A stretch of 64,000 bases of DNA from Alteromonas sp. BL110 (GTDB lineage: Bacteria > Pseudomonadota > Gammaproteobacteria > Enterobacterales > Alteromonadaceae), in assembly GCF_003443615.1 (NCBI RefSeq), contig NZ_CP031967.1:3472001-3536000 (forward strand), read 5' to 3'. Shown here in pieces: positions 49,531 to 58,358 of this stretch. The position numbers were made by a program, and so were the translations under genes. The notes under the pieces are model-generated. The model did not search any database and had not been told where the DNA came from. It was given only the letters and a program-made list of their open reading frames with translations. The first letter of the stretch is position 1; each line of letters starts with the position of its first letter.

Positions 49531-51600
49531 ATGGCTGAATCATTCAAATATGAAGGAAACAAGGGAAAAGGCGGCGAATTACACCAAAAGGCAGGAGATG
49601 GTTATCCGACTATGACGACAGCTCAAGGCTGTCCTGTACATGACGACCAGAACTCTTTAAAAGCTGGCGTACGCGGACCAACAGCGTTAGAAGACCACGT
49701 AATGCGTGAGAAGATCTTTCATTTCGACCACGAGCGCATTCCAGAGAGGGTAGTCCATGCAAGAGGTTATGGCGCCCACGGTTACTTTGAAACATATGAG
49801 TCTCTTTCCGATATAACTTGCGCGGAAATTTTTCAAGAGAAAGGCAAAAAGACTCCGGTATTCACTAGATTCTCTACCGTAGCGGGTAACCAAGGTTCTC
49901 CAGATTTAGCGCGAGATGTACGTGGTTTTGCCGTTAAATTTTACACCCAAGAGGGCAATTGGGATTTAGTTGGCAATAATATTCCTGTTTTCTTCATCCA
50001 AGATGCTATCAAGTTTCCAGATCTAATTCACTCGGCTAAACAAGAGCCTGATCGAGGTTTTCCACAAGCGCAAACCGCGCATGATAACTTTTGGGACTTC
50101 ACCAGTTTAAGCCCAGAGTCTGTTCACATGCTTATGTGGGCGATGTCAGATCGTGCTATTCCCCGTTCATTCCGTTTTATGGAAGGTTTTGGTGTTCATA
50201 CTTTCAAGCTGATAAATGCTAAAGGAGAAATGAAGTATGTGAAGTTTCATTGGAAACCGAAACAGGGCATGCAGTCAGTCGTTTGGAATGAAGCACTGAA
50301 AATTAACGGTGCTGATCCAGATTTTCACCGACGAGATCTGTGGAACTCTATTCTTGCTGGTGATTTCCCAGAATGGGAATTAGGTATGCAGATATTCGAT
50401 CAAGAGTTTGCCGATAATTTTGAATTTGACGTGCTAGATGCAACAAAGCTTATCCCAGAAGAACAAGTACCCGTTAAGATTGTAGGCAAAATGGTACTTA
50501 ATAAAGTGGTAGATAACTTCTTCGCTGAAACTGAGCAAGTTGCATTTTGTACACAAAATATTGTGCCCGGTATTGATTTTACCAACGATCCATTACTACA
50601 GGGGCGTAACTTCTCTTATTTAGATACGCAGCTAAAACGATTAGGTAGTACCAATTTCACTCACCTACCCATTAATGCTCCTAAATGCCCGATGCGTCAC
50701 TTTCAGCAAGACGGCCACATGGCGATGCATAATCCGAAAGGGCGCGCCAATTACGAACCGAATTCTTGGGAAGCTGATGAAGATAACCCGCGCGCGTGTC
50801 CTGCCCATGGATTCCAGTCACATAATGAAGAGGTTTCTGGTGAAAAAGTTAGACACCGCTCAGAAACTTTCGCTGACCATTATAGTCAGGCACGTCAGTT
50901 TTATATCAGCCAAACTGAAACCGAGAAAGAACATATTCGCGATGCATTCGCTTTTGAGCTATCCAAAGTAGAGCGTTTGGCCATCCGTGAAAGAGTTGTC
51001 TCACATCTGCTAAATGTTGATAAGGATTTAGCTGAAGCGGTTGCTGAAGCGCTAGGCTTTAGCGAAATGCCTGAGCCGGCAGAGGCTGCAATGGAGACTA
51101 GACAAGATCTAGTTGAATCGGATGCGTTAAGTATTCTTAAAAATGCGCCAGATACGTTTAAGGGAAGAAAGCTCGGTATACTGGTAAGTGATGACCTTGA
51201 CGGTGAATTACTTAGTAACGTAAAAACTGCTTTAGATAACGAAGGCGCGATGTACGAGATTGTTGCACCGCAAATTGGTGGTGTTACTTGTGATAAGGGC
51301 AATTCAGTAGATGCGCAGCAGAAGGTCGATGGCGGACCGTCGGTATTGTACGATGCAGTGCTGTTATTGATGTCTAAGTCTGGAGCTGAAAAGTTAGCGG
51401 GCAAGCCTGAAGCAAAAGACTTTGTATCAGATGCGTTTGCTCACAATAAGTTTATTGGTTACACAGATGCTGCTATGCCGCTTATTCAGGCAGTTGGCTT
51501 AGATAGCATGATGGACGAAGGTTTTGTTGACCTTAAACAAAAGTCAGCAGACGAATTTATTAAAACATTACGTGGTATTCGTTATTGGGCGAGATCGTAA
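49531..51600 (+). CDS. katE: Large-subunit catalase (clade II, KatE/HPII type)
   Basis: A 689-residue catalase that dismutates hydrogen peroxide. The catalytic His76 lies in [56 protein letters not shown] is the distal pocket; the heme-ligating Tyr (about 363) is in [12 protein letters not shown]. The extra N-terminus and a C-terminal flavodoxin/GATase1-like domain (about 545-689, [15 protein letters not shown]) define the large-subunit clade like E. coli HPII (753 residues). The gene stands alone with a terminator downstream, in a neighbourhood of redox genes. Confidence 0.95.
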   Translation: MAESFKYEGNKGKGGELHQKAGDGYPTMTTAQGCPVHDDQNSLKAGVRGPTALEDHVMREKIFHFDHERIPERVVHARGYGAHGYFETYESLSDITCAEIFQEKGKKTPVFTRFSTVAGNQGSPDLARDVRGFAVKFYTQEGNWDLVGNNIPVFFIQDAIKFPDLIHSAKQEPDRGFPQAQTAHDNFWDFTSLSPESVHMLMWAMSDRAIPRSFRFMEGFGVHTFKLINAKGEMKYVKFHWKPKQGMQSVVWNEALKINGADPDFHRRDLWNSILAGDFPEWELGMQIFDQEFADNFEFDVLDATKLIPEEQVPVKIVGKMVLNKVVDNFFAETEQVAFCTQNIVPGIDFTNDPLLQGRNFSYLDTQLKRLGSTNFTHLPINAPKCPMRHFQQDGHMAMHNPKGRANYEPNSWEADEDNPRACPAHGFQSHNEEVSGEKVRHRSETFADHYSQARQFYISQTETEKEHIRDAFAFELSKVERLAIRERVVSHLLNVDKDLAEAVAEALGFSEMPEPAEAAMETRQDLVESDALSILKNAPDTFKGRKLGILVSDDLDGELLSNVKTALDNEGAMYEIVAPQIGGVTCDKGNSVDAQQKVDGGPSVLYDAVLLLMSKSGAEKLAGKPEAKDFVSDAFAHNKFIGYTDAAMPLIQAVGLDSMMDEGFVDLKQKSADEFIKTLRGIRYWARS

Positions 51601-51631
51601 CTCAACCTTTGCTTTTTTTTTCAGGTAATAG

Positions 51632-51660
51632 AAGGGCGCTCTTTTGAGCGTCCTTTTTTA
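51632..51660 (+). terminator. Terminator after katE
   Basis: AAGGGCGCTC (51632-51641) pairs, with one G-T wobble, with GAGCGTCCTT (51646-51655) around TTTT, followed by a T-run. Confidence 0.88.
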
Positions 51661-51921
51661 TGGCCTTAACTTTTATGCTCAGTGAATCTGTACTTATTTT
51701 TCAACGGTACGAATGTTTTACTGACAACGTTATCTTAAAACAGTTTAACTGCTTTCTAAATTAGAGGGTTAGTAATTAAATTTTAATATATTCGTTATAT
51801 TACAATGCTTTATGGGTTTATGCGCACTTTTGGGAGAAGTGAATTAATCCTTTATACGTTGTCCCTTCGGCATGGGTCATGCACCTATAAGTATGTGTGT
51901 TTTCATTAAGGAGGAATAAAT

Positions 51922-52824
51922 ATGTCAAAGCAAGACCAATACACAATGACCGACCCTCGTACTCAATATGATAACGGTGGGACCCATTATAACGATGACC
52001 AACCTGACCCAGCATTAGATAAAAAGTTAGACCCTTCAGCTGATCATGGTGAAGATACTTATCGAGGAAGTGATAGATTAAGAGGTCGAAAGGCACTCGT
52101 TACGGGCGGAGACTCTGGCATTGGTAGAGCAGTCGCTATCGCCTATGCGCGAGAAGGGGCTGATGTTGTCATCAACTACCTTCCCTCTGAGCAGGAAGAT
52201 GGAGAAAAAACTGTTGCCATTTTAGAGGAGGCAGGTGTAAAAGCGAAGGGCATAGCCGGAGACATCAAAGACGAAGACTTCTGCGTTTCCCTTGTAGAAG
52301 AGGCGAACGCCTTTTTAGACGGTCTCGATATTCTCGTAAATAATGCTGGCAAGCAGAAATTTGTAGAAAATATTGAGGATATCACTACCGAGCAGTTTAG
52401 AACGACGTTCGAAACCAACGTTTTCGCCATGTTTTGGATTACTAAAGCGGCGGCTAAATATATGCCGCCAGGTGGTAGCATTATCAATTCTACATCTATT
52501 CAGTGCTATCAGCCTTCACCCGGACTACTCGATTATTCTTCAACTAAAGGTGCCATTACTTCGTTTACCAAATCGTGCGCCAAAATGTTGATAGAAAAAG
52601 GGATCAGGGTGAATGGCGTGGCCCCTGGACCCATTTGGACGCCAATACAACAGAGTGGGGGGCAAGCACCGGGTAAGCTTCCTGATTTTGGTGAAGATAC
52701 GCCTCTAGGCCGTGCAGGGCAGCCTGCTGAACTTGCTCCAGCGTATGTGTATTTAGCATCTCAAGAATCTAGCTATGTCACTGCCGAAATATTAGGGGTA
52801 ACAGGCGGTAAACACCTTCCATAA
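51922..52824 (+). CDS. SDR family oxidoreductase, YghA/YhdF-like general-stress type
   Basis: A 300-residue SDR with a long charged N-terminus (about 1-45, [17 protein letters not shown]...) typical of YghA/YhdF stress SDRs, then [38 protein letters not shown], the catalytic SIINSTSI and YSSTK and the C-terminal [15 protein letters not shown]. Substrate unknown. A consensus AAGGAGG lies just upstream of the ATG, predicting strong translation. It follows katE and precedes a ferritin-like gene, fitting a stress-response context. Confidence 0.9.
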   Translation: MSKQDQYTMTDPRTQYDNGGTHYNDDQPDPALDKKLDPSADHGEDTYRGSDRLRGRKALVTGGDSGIGRAVAIAYAREGADVVINYLPSEQEDGEKTVAILEEAGVKAKGIAGDIKDEDFCVSLVEEANAFLDGLDILVNNAGKQKFVENIEDITTEQFRTTFETNVFAMFWITKAAAKYMPPGGSIINSTSIQCYQPSPGLLDYSSTKGAITSFTKSCAKMLIEKGIRVNGVAPGPIWTPIQQSGGQAPGKLPDFGEDTPLGRAGQPAELAPAYVYLASQESSYVTAEILGVTGGKHLP

Positions 52825-52873
52825 CATTATTTTAAACAGGATTTTTATTTGCAAAAGGGATGTTGTAAATTGA

Positions 52874-52903
52874 GAGGGGCGTAGAATAACGCCCCTTTTT
52901 TTT
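52874..52903 (+). terminator. Terminator after the stress SDR
   Basis: GGGGCGT (52876-52882) pairs with ACGCCCC (52889-52895), loop AGAATA, followed by eight T. A second hairpin at 52916-52950 (TGCACCT/AGGTGCA with inner GCGCT/AGCGC) lies on the side of the convergent ferritin-like gene and may end that one. Confidence 0.88.
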
Positions 52904-52956
52904 AAAATTATCAGCTGCACCTAGCGCTAAAAAGCGCGTTCGCAGGTGCATTGCAA

Positions 52957-53385
52957 TTACAATCTTTCAGCAGCGTCAGAGAACCATTGCTTATGACGCT
53001 TCTCATCTGCCCAGTGCCTTTCTATCGTAGCACGCTCCTGTGGTGTAAAACCGTCATGGTCTACGGCTTTTTCATACGCTTTAGTTGTGACCTCTTCATT
53101 AACAACCATCGCTTTAAGAATCGCTTTATCGTTGATAAGCCCTGCAATGACAACTTTTCCCTTCGTCAGTACTTTTTTGAAATCGGCTTCGGTAATTCTA
53201 TCCTCACTCCGTTGGACTAGCATTTGGTTTAGCGATTCGATATGCGCTTGGTGGTCGTCTCGAAACGTCGCTATTGTCTCCTTGAGACTCGGCTCTTCTA
53301 TACGTTCTAGTGTTGCCTCGTAGGCAGCAAGAGCATCAAAGTCTAATTGGCATAGTTCCGATATCACTTTTGCAGTAGATGACAT
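52957..53385 (-). CDS. Ferritin-like four-helix protein (DUF2383/PA2169 type)
   Basis: A 142-residue all-helical protein. Helix pairs carry LDFDALAAYEATLERI, FRDDHQAHIESLNQML, MVVNEEVTTKAYEKAV and RATIERHWADEKRHKQWF, with E and ExxH residues placed as in ferritin-like diiron proteins of the DUF2383 group. The role is unclear, perhaps iron handling or stress protection. It converges with the stress SDR gene and its start is 100 bp from the peroxiredoxin-like gene stop on the same strand. Confidence 0.82.
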   Translation of the reverse strand: MSSTAKVISELCQLDFDALAAYEATLERIEEPSLKETIATFRDDHQAHIESLNQMLVQRSEDRITEADFKKVLTKGKVVIAGLINDKAILKAMVVNEEVTTKAYEKAVDHDGFTPQERATIERHWADEKRHKQWFSDAAERL

Positions 53386-53485
53386 AGTTCTCTCCTTAAA
53401 ATGTCGGTTAGAATTATTTGTACCGACATATCGTGATAGAAGATTAACTATATTTCATTATTTTTTGCCAACGGTCATTGTGAGT

Positions 53486-54136
53486 TTAGTTAGCCTTTTG
53501 AAGCGCGCTTATAATTTCTTGGGGCTCAGCGCGCGTTCTATAATCTACATCAACGTAGCGCCAAACAACTGTTCCACTTTTATTTAAAACAAATGTTGCA
53601 GGTATGGGAAGAATATTGCTATTGCCATCATTAATCGCTTCTAAATCGAGCTGGCGGTCGTTACGCATATGCTCAAGTAAAAACTCAGGTACTTCCCAGG
53701 CCACGCCATAGGTAGCGGCAACTTTTGCGCCCTGATCTGATACGACAGTAAAAGGTAACTGCTTGATCTGCTCCGCACTTAAACTGCTGTCTGGGCTTTC
53801 TGGACTAATGGCGACAAGTTGTGCACCTAATGCCTTAATTTCATCATTGATTTTTTGCAATGCGTTTAGCTGTAGGTTGCAATATGGGCACCAACTGCCT
53901 CGATAGAACGTAAGTACTACAGCGCCTTTATGTAGTGCCTCGGATAGCTGAAATGACGTTCCCGTTGCAGAAGGAAGTTTGAAATCTGGCGCGGTGCTAT
54001 CTACATCAAGCGCTTTTTCGCCTTTCTGGAATGTGCGGGCCTTTTCAATCTCCCTATCAACACCTTCCATAAATGCAGGGTTGTTTTTTCGTCCAGCGTC
54101 TACTTTTTCTTGAGTTTGAGCTTTAAGAGATGACAT
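53486..54136 (-). CDS. Peroxiredoxin-like AhpC/TSA family protein
   Basis: A 216-residue thioredoxin-fold protein. The active region VVLTFYRGSWCPYCNLQLNALQKI has a CxxC pair, as in the PRX-like family, with VAISPESPDSS and the cis-Pro-containing PATFVLNKSGTVVWRYVDVDY downstream. It would reduce peroxides or act as a thiol oxidoreductase; the resolving mechanism is not visible. It is upstream of the ferritin-like gene on the same strand, 100 bp apart, possibly one transcript. Confidence 0.88.
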   Translation of the reverse strand: MSSLKAQTQEKVDAGRKNNPAFMEGVDREIEKARTFQKGEKALDVDSTAPDFKLPSATGTSFQLSEALHKGAVVLTFYRGSWCPYCNLQLNALQKINDEIKALGAQLVAISPESPDSSLSAEQIKQLPFTVVSDQGAKVAATYGVAWEVPEFLLEHMRNDRQLDLEAINDGNSNILPIPATFVLNKSGTVVWRYVDVDYRTRAEPQEIISALQKAN

Positions 54137-54386
54137 AGAGTATCTGACCTTATTATATTGTATTAGCTACTATGAGATAGTGCTTATGAATTAACTAAAC
54201 GTTTGATAGTAGACAGGTAATACCCTTATTTGTTCCTCGTTACTATAGTGTCGCAGTGCTTTTGCGATAAATGCACGAGCAAGCTCGGTTGTTAACATGA
54301 GAAGTCATCAACTTTTAAAAGAAAATGGCGTTGCTTGTAGTAAACGTCGCAAGGCTGCCTTCACGACAGCCCTTGTATAATTCAAA

Positions 54387-55376
54387 CTAAAGCTTAACTA
54401 ATGTTCTACCCCACAGTTCGCCTTTCAAAATGGCATCTATTTTTTGGCTAACGTCGTCTAACGAAACTTCCTCCGTAAGGTCATCGAGGCAATTTAGTTT
54501 CCATTCGCTGGCTAATTTATCCCAAAGCCTTAATCTAGGGGGCATGGGGCATTGTACTGAGTCAATGCCAAGTAGTGATACGCCGCGTAAAATAAAAGGA
54601 AATACGCTTACATCTAGATCAGCTGAAGCCGTCAGCCCGCAACATGTAACCGAACCACCATATTGAGTTGCCTTGATAGCTTGCGCCAAGTATTCTCCGC
54701 CCACAGTATCTACAGCGCCAGCGTATTGCTCTTTTAACATAGGGCGCTCTTTATTTTCTAACAGCGCGTCGCGAGTTATTACTTTATTGGCACCAAGTGT
54801 TTGTAAGAATGACTCATGTTCTTTTTTGCCAGTACATGCCACCACAGAAAAGCCAGCGTTCGCTAGTAGGGCAACTGCTACAGAGCCTACGCCCCCTGTG
54901 GCGCCTGTAACCAAAATATCACCCTTTTCAGGTGTTACGCCATGTTCAACCAATCCTTGTACCGAAAGCCCTGCAGTGAAACCCGCAGTGCCAATAACCA
55001 TAGATTCTCTTAGCGTAAGGCCATCTGGCTTTGCGACTGCCCATTCACTAGGAATTTTAATGTACTCACCAAAGCCGCCGGGCGTATTCATGCCAAGGTC
55101 ATAACCTGTGACGATAACTTCATCGCCCTCTTTGAAGCTGTTGTTATCACATGACACCACTGTGCCTGCTGCATCTATGCCTGGAGTGTGAGGAAAGTTT
55201 CTGCTAACGCCTGGATTACCTGTCGCAGACAAGGCATCTTTATAGTTAAGTGATGAATACTCTACCTTGATGAGCAGTGTGCCCTCTGGTAAGTCATTGA
55301 GTGAGCGCTCAGTGACGCCACGGGTAAATGATTTATCTTCCTGTTTTTCTACAAGCAAAGCCTTAAACGATGTCAT
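54387..55376 (-). CDS. acuI: Acrylyl-CoA reductase AcuI/YhdH
   Basis: A 329-residue zinc-independent medium-chain reductase: FKALLVEKQEDKSFTRGV, EYSSLNYKDALSATGNPGVSRNFPHTPGIDAAGTV and VTGATGGVGSVAVALLANAGFSVVACTGK are closely those of E. coli YhdH/AcuI. AcuI reduces toxic acryloyl-CoA to propionyl-CoA with NADPH, a step relevant to marine DMSP and acrylate. Start ATG at 55376 follows GGAGA at good spacing; the longer frame to 55412 is unlikely. It is divergent from an HxlR regulator. Confidence 0.92.
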   Translation of the reverse strand: MTSFKALLVEKQEDKSFTRGVTERSLNDLPEGTLLIKVEYSSLNYKDALSATGNPGVSRNFPHTPGIDAAGTVVSCDNNSFKEGDEVIVTGYDLGMNTPGGFGEYIKIPSEWAVAKPDGLTLRESMVIGTAGFTAGLSVQGLVEHGVTPEKGDILVTGATGGVGSVAVALLANAGFSVVACTGKKEHESFLQTLGANKVITRDALLENKERPMLKEQYAGAVDTVGGEYLAQAIKATQYGGSVTCCGLTASADLDVSVFPFILRGVSLLGIDSVQCPMPPRLRLWDKLASEWKLNCLDDLTEEVSLDDVSQKIDAILKGELWGRTLVKL

Positions 55377-55458
55377 ATCCGTCTCCGTTGGTCGAAAATT
55401 TACGCTACCCATTGTGACTATATATAAGCTTTGCGCAAGTATGCACTTTTTAGTAGGC

Positions 55459-55478
55459 TAGTACCCTAAAAGATACTA
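55459..55478. promoter_or_regulatory. Candidate HxlR operator between acuI and its regulator
   Basis: TAGTA (55459-55463) and TACTA (55474-55478) form a 5-bp inverted repeat over 10 bp, and another TAGTA occurs at 55451. HxlR/YodB-type operators use TACT/AGTA half sites, but this match is short. Confidence 0.28.
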
Positions 55479-55572
55479 TTGGAGTGTATTGGGCTTTTTA
55501 CTTACGTGTTTTTGCAAAAGGCGAGCTGATATTGAAGCAGTATCTTTTGTTTGATTGAGCTGAGAGGGCGAA

Positions 55573-55995
55573 ATGGCAACAAATTTGAAAAGTGTAGAAA
55601 CAGAGCCATGCGATACGGTTACTAAAGTCAAAGGGAACGCCGCGAATGCAAAACAGTGCTCTAGTGAAAGCTCAAACGACTCTAAGCAATACATTTGTGG
55701 TGTTGCGGTATCGCTTGAGATTATCGGTGGTAAATGGAAGGGCGTTATTTTGTGGCACCTCTGCCATAAAACACTACGCTTCAGTCAATTGCGAAGGCGT
55801 TTGCAAGGCGTTACTCAAAAAATGCTTACTCAGCAATTAAGAGAGTTAGAGCGTGATGGTTTGGTTAACCGGAAGGTGTATGCTGAGGTGCCTCCGCGTG
55901 TGGAGTACTCACTCACTGAATTAGGTCGCACGTTAGAACCAACTCTACGACAGCTATGTGATTGGGGTAGGGCATACAATGATGACTACAGATAA
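55573..55995 (+). CDS. HxlR family transcriptional regulator
   Basis: A 140-residue winged-helix regulator. The core CGVAVSLEIIGGKWKGVILWHLCHKTLRFSQLRRRLQGVTQKMLTQQLRELERDGLVNRKVY and PRVEYSLTELGRTLEPTLRQLCDWG is typical HxlR (MarR-like fold). It has an extra 40-residue N-terminus with cysteines at about 13 and 29, and the family Cys at about 42 that in YodB/HypR-like members senses quinones or electrophiles. It is divergent from acuI, so it probably controls acrylate-type detoxification. Confidence 0.9.
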   Translation: MATNLKSVETEPCDTVTKVKGNAANAKQCSSESSNDSKQYICGVAVSLEIIGGKWKGVILWHLCHKTLRFSQLRRRLQGVTQKMLTQQLRELERDGLVNRKVYAEVPPRVEYSLTELGRTLEPTLRQLCDWGRAYNDDYR

Positions 55996-56073
55996 TGCGT
56001 GCTAAATAAAATCATTTAAGCTGTTGATAATAACGATGGTGGGCAACGAATTAGATAAGAACGGCTAAGAACG

Positions 56074-56102
56074 GCGAGTACTGAGCAGATAGCAGTACTC
56101 GC
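56074..56102. terminator. Inverted repeat between convergent HxlR and sucrose phosphorylase genes
   Basis: GCGAGTACTG (56074-56083) pairs perfectly with CAGTACTCGC (56093-56102) around a 9-nt loop. T-runs are weak on both sides, so its terminator role is only likely from position. Confidence 0.45.
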
Positions 56103-56126
56103 GTTAGTAGTCGTACTTTTTATGAT

Positions 56127-57623
56127 TTAAGCGATTAACGAACCAATAGACAATACGCTTTCTTCACCATCTGCAACTGTCTTAATCGTCGCGTCCATCA
56201 CGTTGAAATCTACGCGTAGTGACGCTGCATTGTTGCCATTTACCCAAGACAGAGTCAAAACATTATCACTGTAATTTACGTCAAACGCTCCATTAAAGGC
56301 ATTGCTTTCGTTTCTTAGCGTTATTAACTGCATCAAGCCTTTAACTACCGGCTTTTTAACCGCCTCTTCGACCATAGCGGAAGACAAATAAGGGCGGTTA
56401 ATGTCACGACCAACATTAGTGTTGGCAAGCAATTCCATATCATTATGGGCGGCAAGTAACCCGCCGTAATAAACCTGAGGAATACCCGGGCTAAAGAATT
56501 GAATGGCGCGAGCAACTAAATAGGCGAAGTCATCCTTACCCAATGCATCGTAATAAGTACAGTTAACCTGATAAAGATCCACATTGTTCGCCGCGGCACC
56601 TGTTGCCTTCTTAGATTCGCCGTTAGAGTTTTCATGTATTTGGTCTACAAGTGCGTTAATTGATTCGGCACTTAAAAGACCAGGTTTGTCACCACTTGCG
56701 CCTACATCAACAATCCCAATGCCGTCGTGGGTATCAAGTACGGTAAAGCAGTTGCGTGGCGAAATAGAAAGCCAGTATGCCAATGCGTCTGCATTTTTGG
56801 TGAACAAGGTGTGCAGTACTAGCGGAGGTAAAGCAAAGTCGTAGACGCTGTCGCACCGTGCGGCAATATCGATTTGAGTCTGATAGTGGCTGTGTATCTC
56901 TACTAAACACTGCATACCCATGTTACGCGCTCGGTGTGATAGTGCCTCAATAAACTCAAAGGTTTCTTCAAGCATAAAACAGTTCGAGCCTGCGCGTTTT
57001 ATGGCGTAGCCTGCTGCGTCAAGGCGTATAAGGTCAACATTACTTTCGGTAAATGACTGAAGAATAGACGATAGATAGTCTTTGCCCAACTTTGACTCTA
57101 CATCAATGTCAATTTGATTAGAGGTAAAGGTGGTCCAGAATGGTACCGTTTCTGGGCTACCAGTCTCTGTGCCTACTTCATAATCACTGAAAAATGGCGT
57201 TGGGCGAGGGCGAAACACTTGTGCTATTTGTTCGTCGATTTGCGCTGGGTCATTACCCTTAAAAATATCTTCTTTAGTTAAAAACAGTGGCCAATAGGTA
57301 GATTCGCGCCCGTTTTTCAGCACGTCTTTAAATGCTTCGCTTTGCCCAGACATATGGTTAACAATAAGATCGGCCATAATATCGACAGACTCACCCAGCT
57401 TTTTGATGCTGTTCCAGTCGCCTAGGCGCTCATCCACCGATGTATGGTCAATAGGGTCAAAGCCTGCGTCTTCACCATCGTAAGGGTAGTAAAAAGGAAG
57501 GATGTGAACACCGGTGAACAGACCATTTAATGGGCCTTCTAGTATACTTGTAAGGCTATCGATGTTGCCATCGCCTAGTCGATCTGCATAGGTGATTAAT
57601 TGCACGCCATTGCGTATAGACAT
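56127..57623 (-). CDS. Sucrose phosphorylase-type GH13 enzyme (GH13_18)
   Basis: A 498-residue glycoside phosphorylase that converts sucrose and phosphate to glucose-1-phosphate and fructose, or a close relative. Motifs YADRLGDGNIDSLTSIL, DLIRLDAAGYAIKRAGSNCFM (nucleophile Asp), CLVEIHSHYQTQ (acid/base Glu), FTVLDTHDGIGIVDVG (stabilising Asp) and ATGAAANNVDLYQVN match Bifidobacterium-type sucrose phosphorylase. Related subfamily members act on sucrose-6'-phosphate or glucosylglycerate, so substrate is not certain. ATG at 57623 follows GGAGAA; the longer frame to 57686 is rejected. No transporter or fructokinase lies nearby in this window. A LacI-type palindrome is upstream. Confidence 0.85.
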   Translation of the reverse strand: MSIRNGVQLITYADRLGDGNIDSLTSILEGPLNGLFTGVHILPFYYPYDGEDAGFDPIDHTSVDERLGDWNSIKKLGESVDIMADLIVNHMSGQSEAFKDVLKNGRESTYWPLFLTKEDIFKGNDPAQIDEQIAQVFRPRPTPFFSDYEVGTETGSPETVPFWTTFTSNQIDIDVESKLGKDYLSSILQSFTESNVDLIRLDAAGYAIKRAGSNCFMLEETFEFIEALSHRARNMGMQCLVEIHSHYQTQIDIAARCDSVYDFALPPLVLHTLFTKNADALAYWLSISPRNCFTVLDTHDGIGIVDVGASGDKPGLLSAESINALVDQIHENSNGESKKATGAAANNVDLYQVNCTYYDALGKDDFAYLVARAIQFFSPGIPQVYYGGLLAAHNDMELLANTNVGRDINRPYLSSAMVEEAVKKPVVKGLMQLITLRNESNAFNGAFDVNYSDNVLTLSWVNGNNAASLRVDFNVMDATIKTVADGEESVLSIGSLIA

Positions 57624-57807
57624 GATAATTCTCCAAAATTCAGCATGCGCTAGTGCGTACTGCTTTTTTGTTTCGCAAGCACGCATTACTTCGAATTAAG
57701 CATTACCAGTCTGTCAGGTTCAAATTTGAACATATAATAGGTTTAACTTAATTCTTAATCTTCCACTGTTGACTGACCAAACTAGGTTGAGACATACAGA
57801 GAAAAGA

Positions 57808-57825
57808 AACTTAATCGATTAAGTT
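57808..57825. promoter_or_regulatory. LacI-family operator-like palindrome
   Basis: AACTTAATCGATTAAGTT is a perfect 18-bp palindrome with the central CG typical of LacI/GalR operators of sugar genes. It lies about 185 bp upstream of the sucrose phosphorylase start and about 170 bp beyond the stop of the small Cys-rich gene. No LacI gene is in the window. Confidence 0.6.
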
Positions 57826-57993
57826 AAAATAACAGTAGAAAAGATATTTGTAAATGAGAAGTTTAAAAAATGGAACGCTTAAACCGCTTTGTGGCGTTTT
57901 TATATACGCATATCTTACGGTAAAGAGGATTATTTAAGGGCTACTCATTAGAAGGTAATAGCGAACACGAAACCCACGTGCGTGCAGGAACCG

Positions 57994-58173
57994 TTACTCT
58001 TTTGCCCCAGTGTTTGAAGACTCACTGTTATTTAACTCGTCGTATTCTCGCTTCGCTTCTTTCCACTTAGCGAGTTTGTCGTAATACACGTCCCAAATGC
58101 ATGGGCAACACGAACCACCGCCACAACAATCGTCCTTTAATGGTTTTTCTGGTTCCTCGGGTAGTGACGTCAT
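57994..58173 (-). CDS. Small oxidoreductase-like Cys-rich protein
   Basis: A 59-residue protein. Residues about 15-28 (DDCCGGGSCCPCIW) and VYYDKLAKWKEAK match the oxidoreductase-like (Oxidored-like N-terminal) domain, where the consensus is CCxxGCxxCVWDxYxxxLxxW. The tail is charged and disordered. Function is unknown; cysteine spacing suggests metal or iron-sulfur binding. It starts ATG at 58173 and lies alone between sucrose phosphorylase and the flotillin operon, reading in the same direction as both. Confidence 0.8.
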   Translation of the reverse strand: MTSLPEEPEKPLKDDCCGGGSCCPCIWDVYYDKLAKWKEAKREYDELNNSESSNTGAKE

Positions 58174-58299
58174 AAAAATTGTGCCTACTTTCTCTTTTCA
58201 AAAATATCCTATGCGCTAAGAGTATTCTTTATTTTTAACGTCACCCGTAAACGCAGGAAGTTGAAACCGCAAAACATAATGTTACGCGCAAAAACGCCT

Positions 58300-58332
58300 G
58301 AAAACAAAAAGCCCTGTTAAATAACAGGGCTT
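58300..58332 (-). terminator. Terminator after yqiK
   Basis: AAGCCCTGTT (58309-58318) pairs with AACAGGGCTT (58323-58332), 4-nt loop; on the minus strand it is followed by TTTGTTTTC. It ends the yqiJ-yqiK transcript. Confidence 0.88.
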
Positions 58333-58358
58333 AGCTTCTCTTGCTTCGCTAATAAGCA

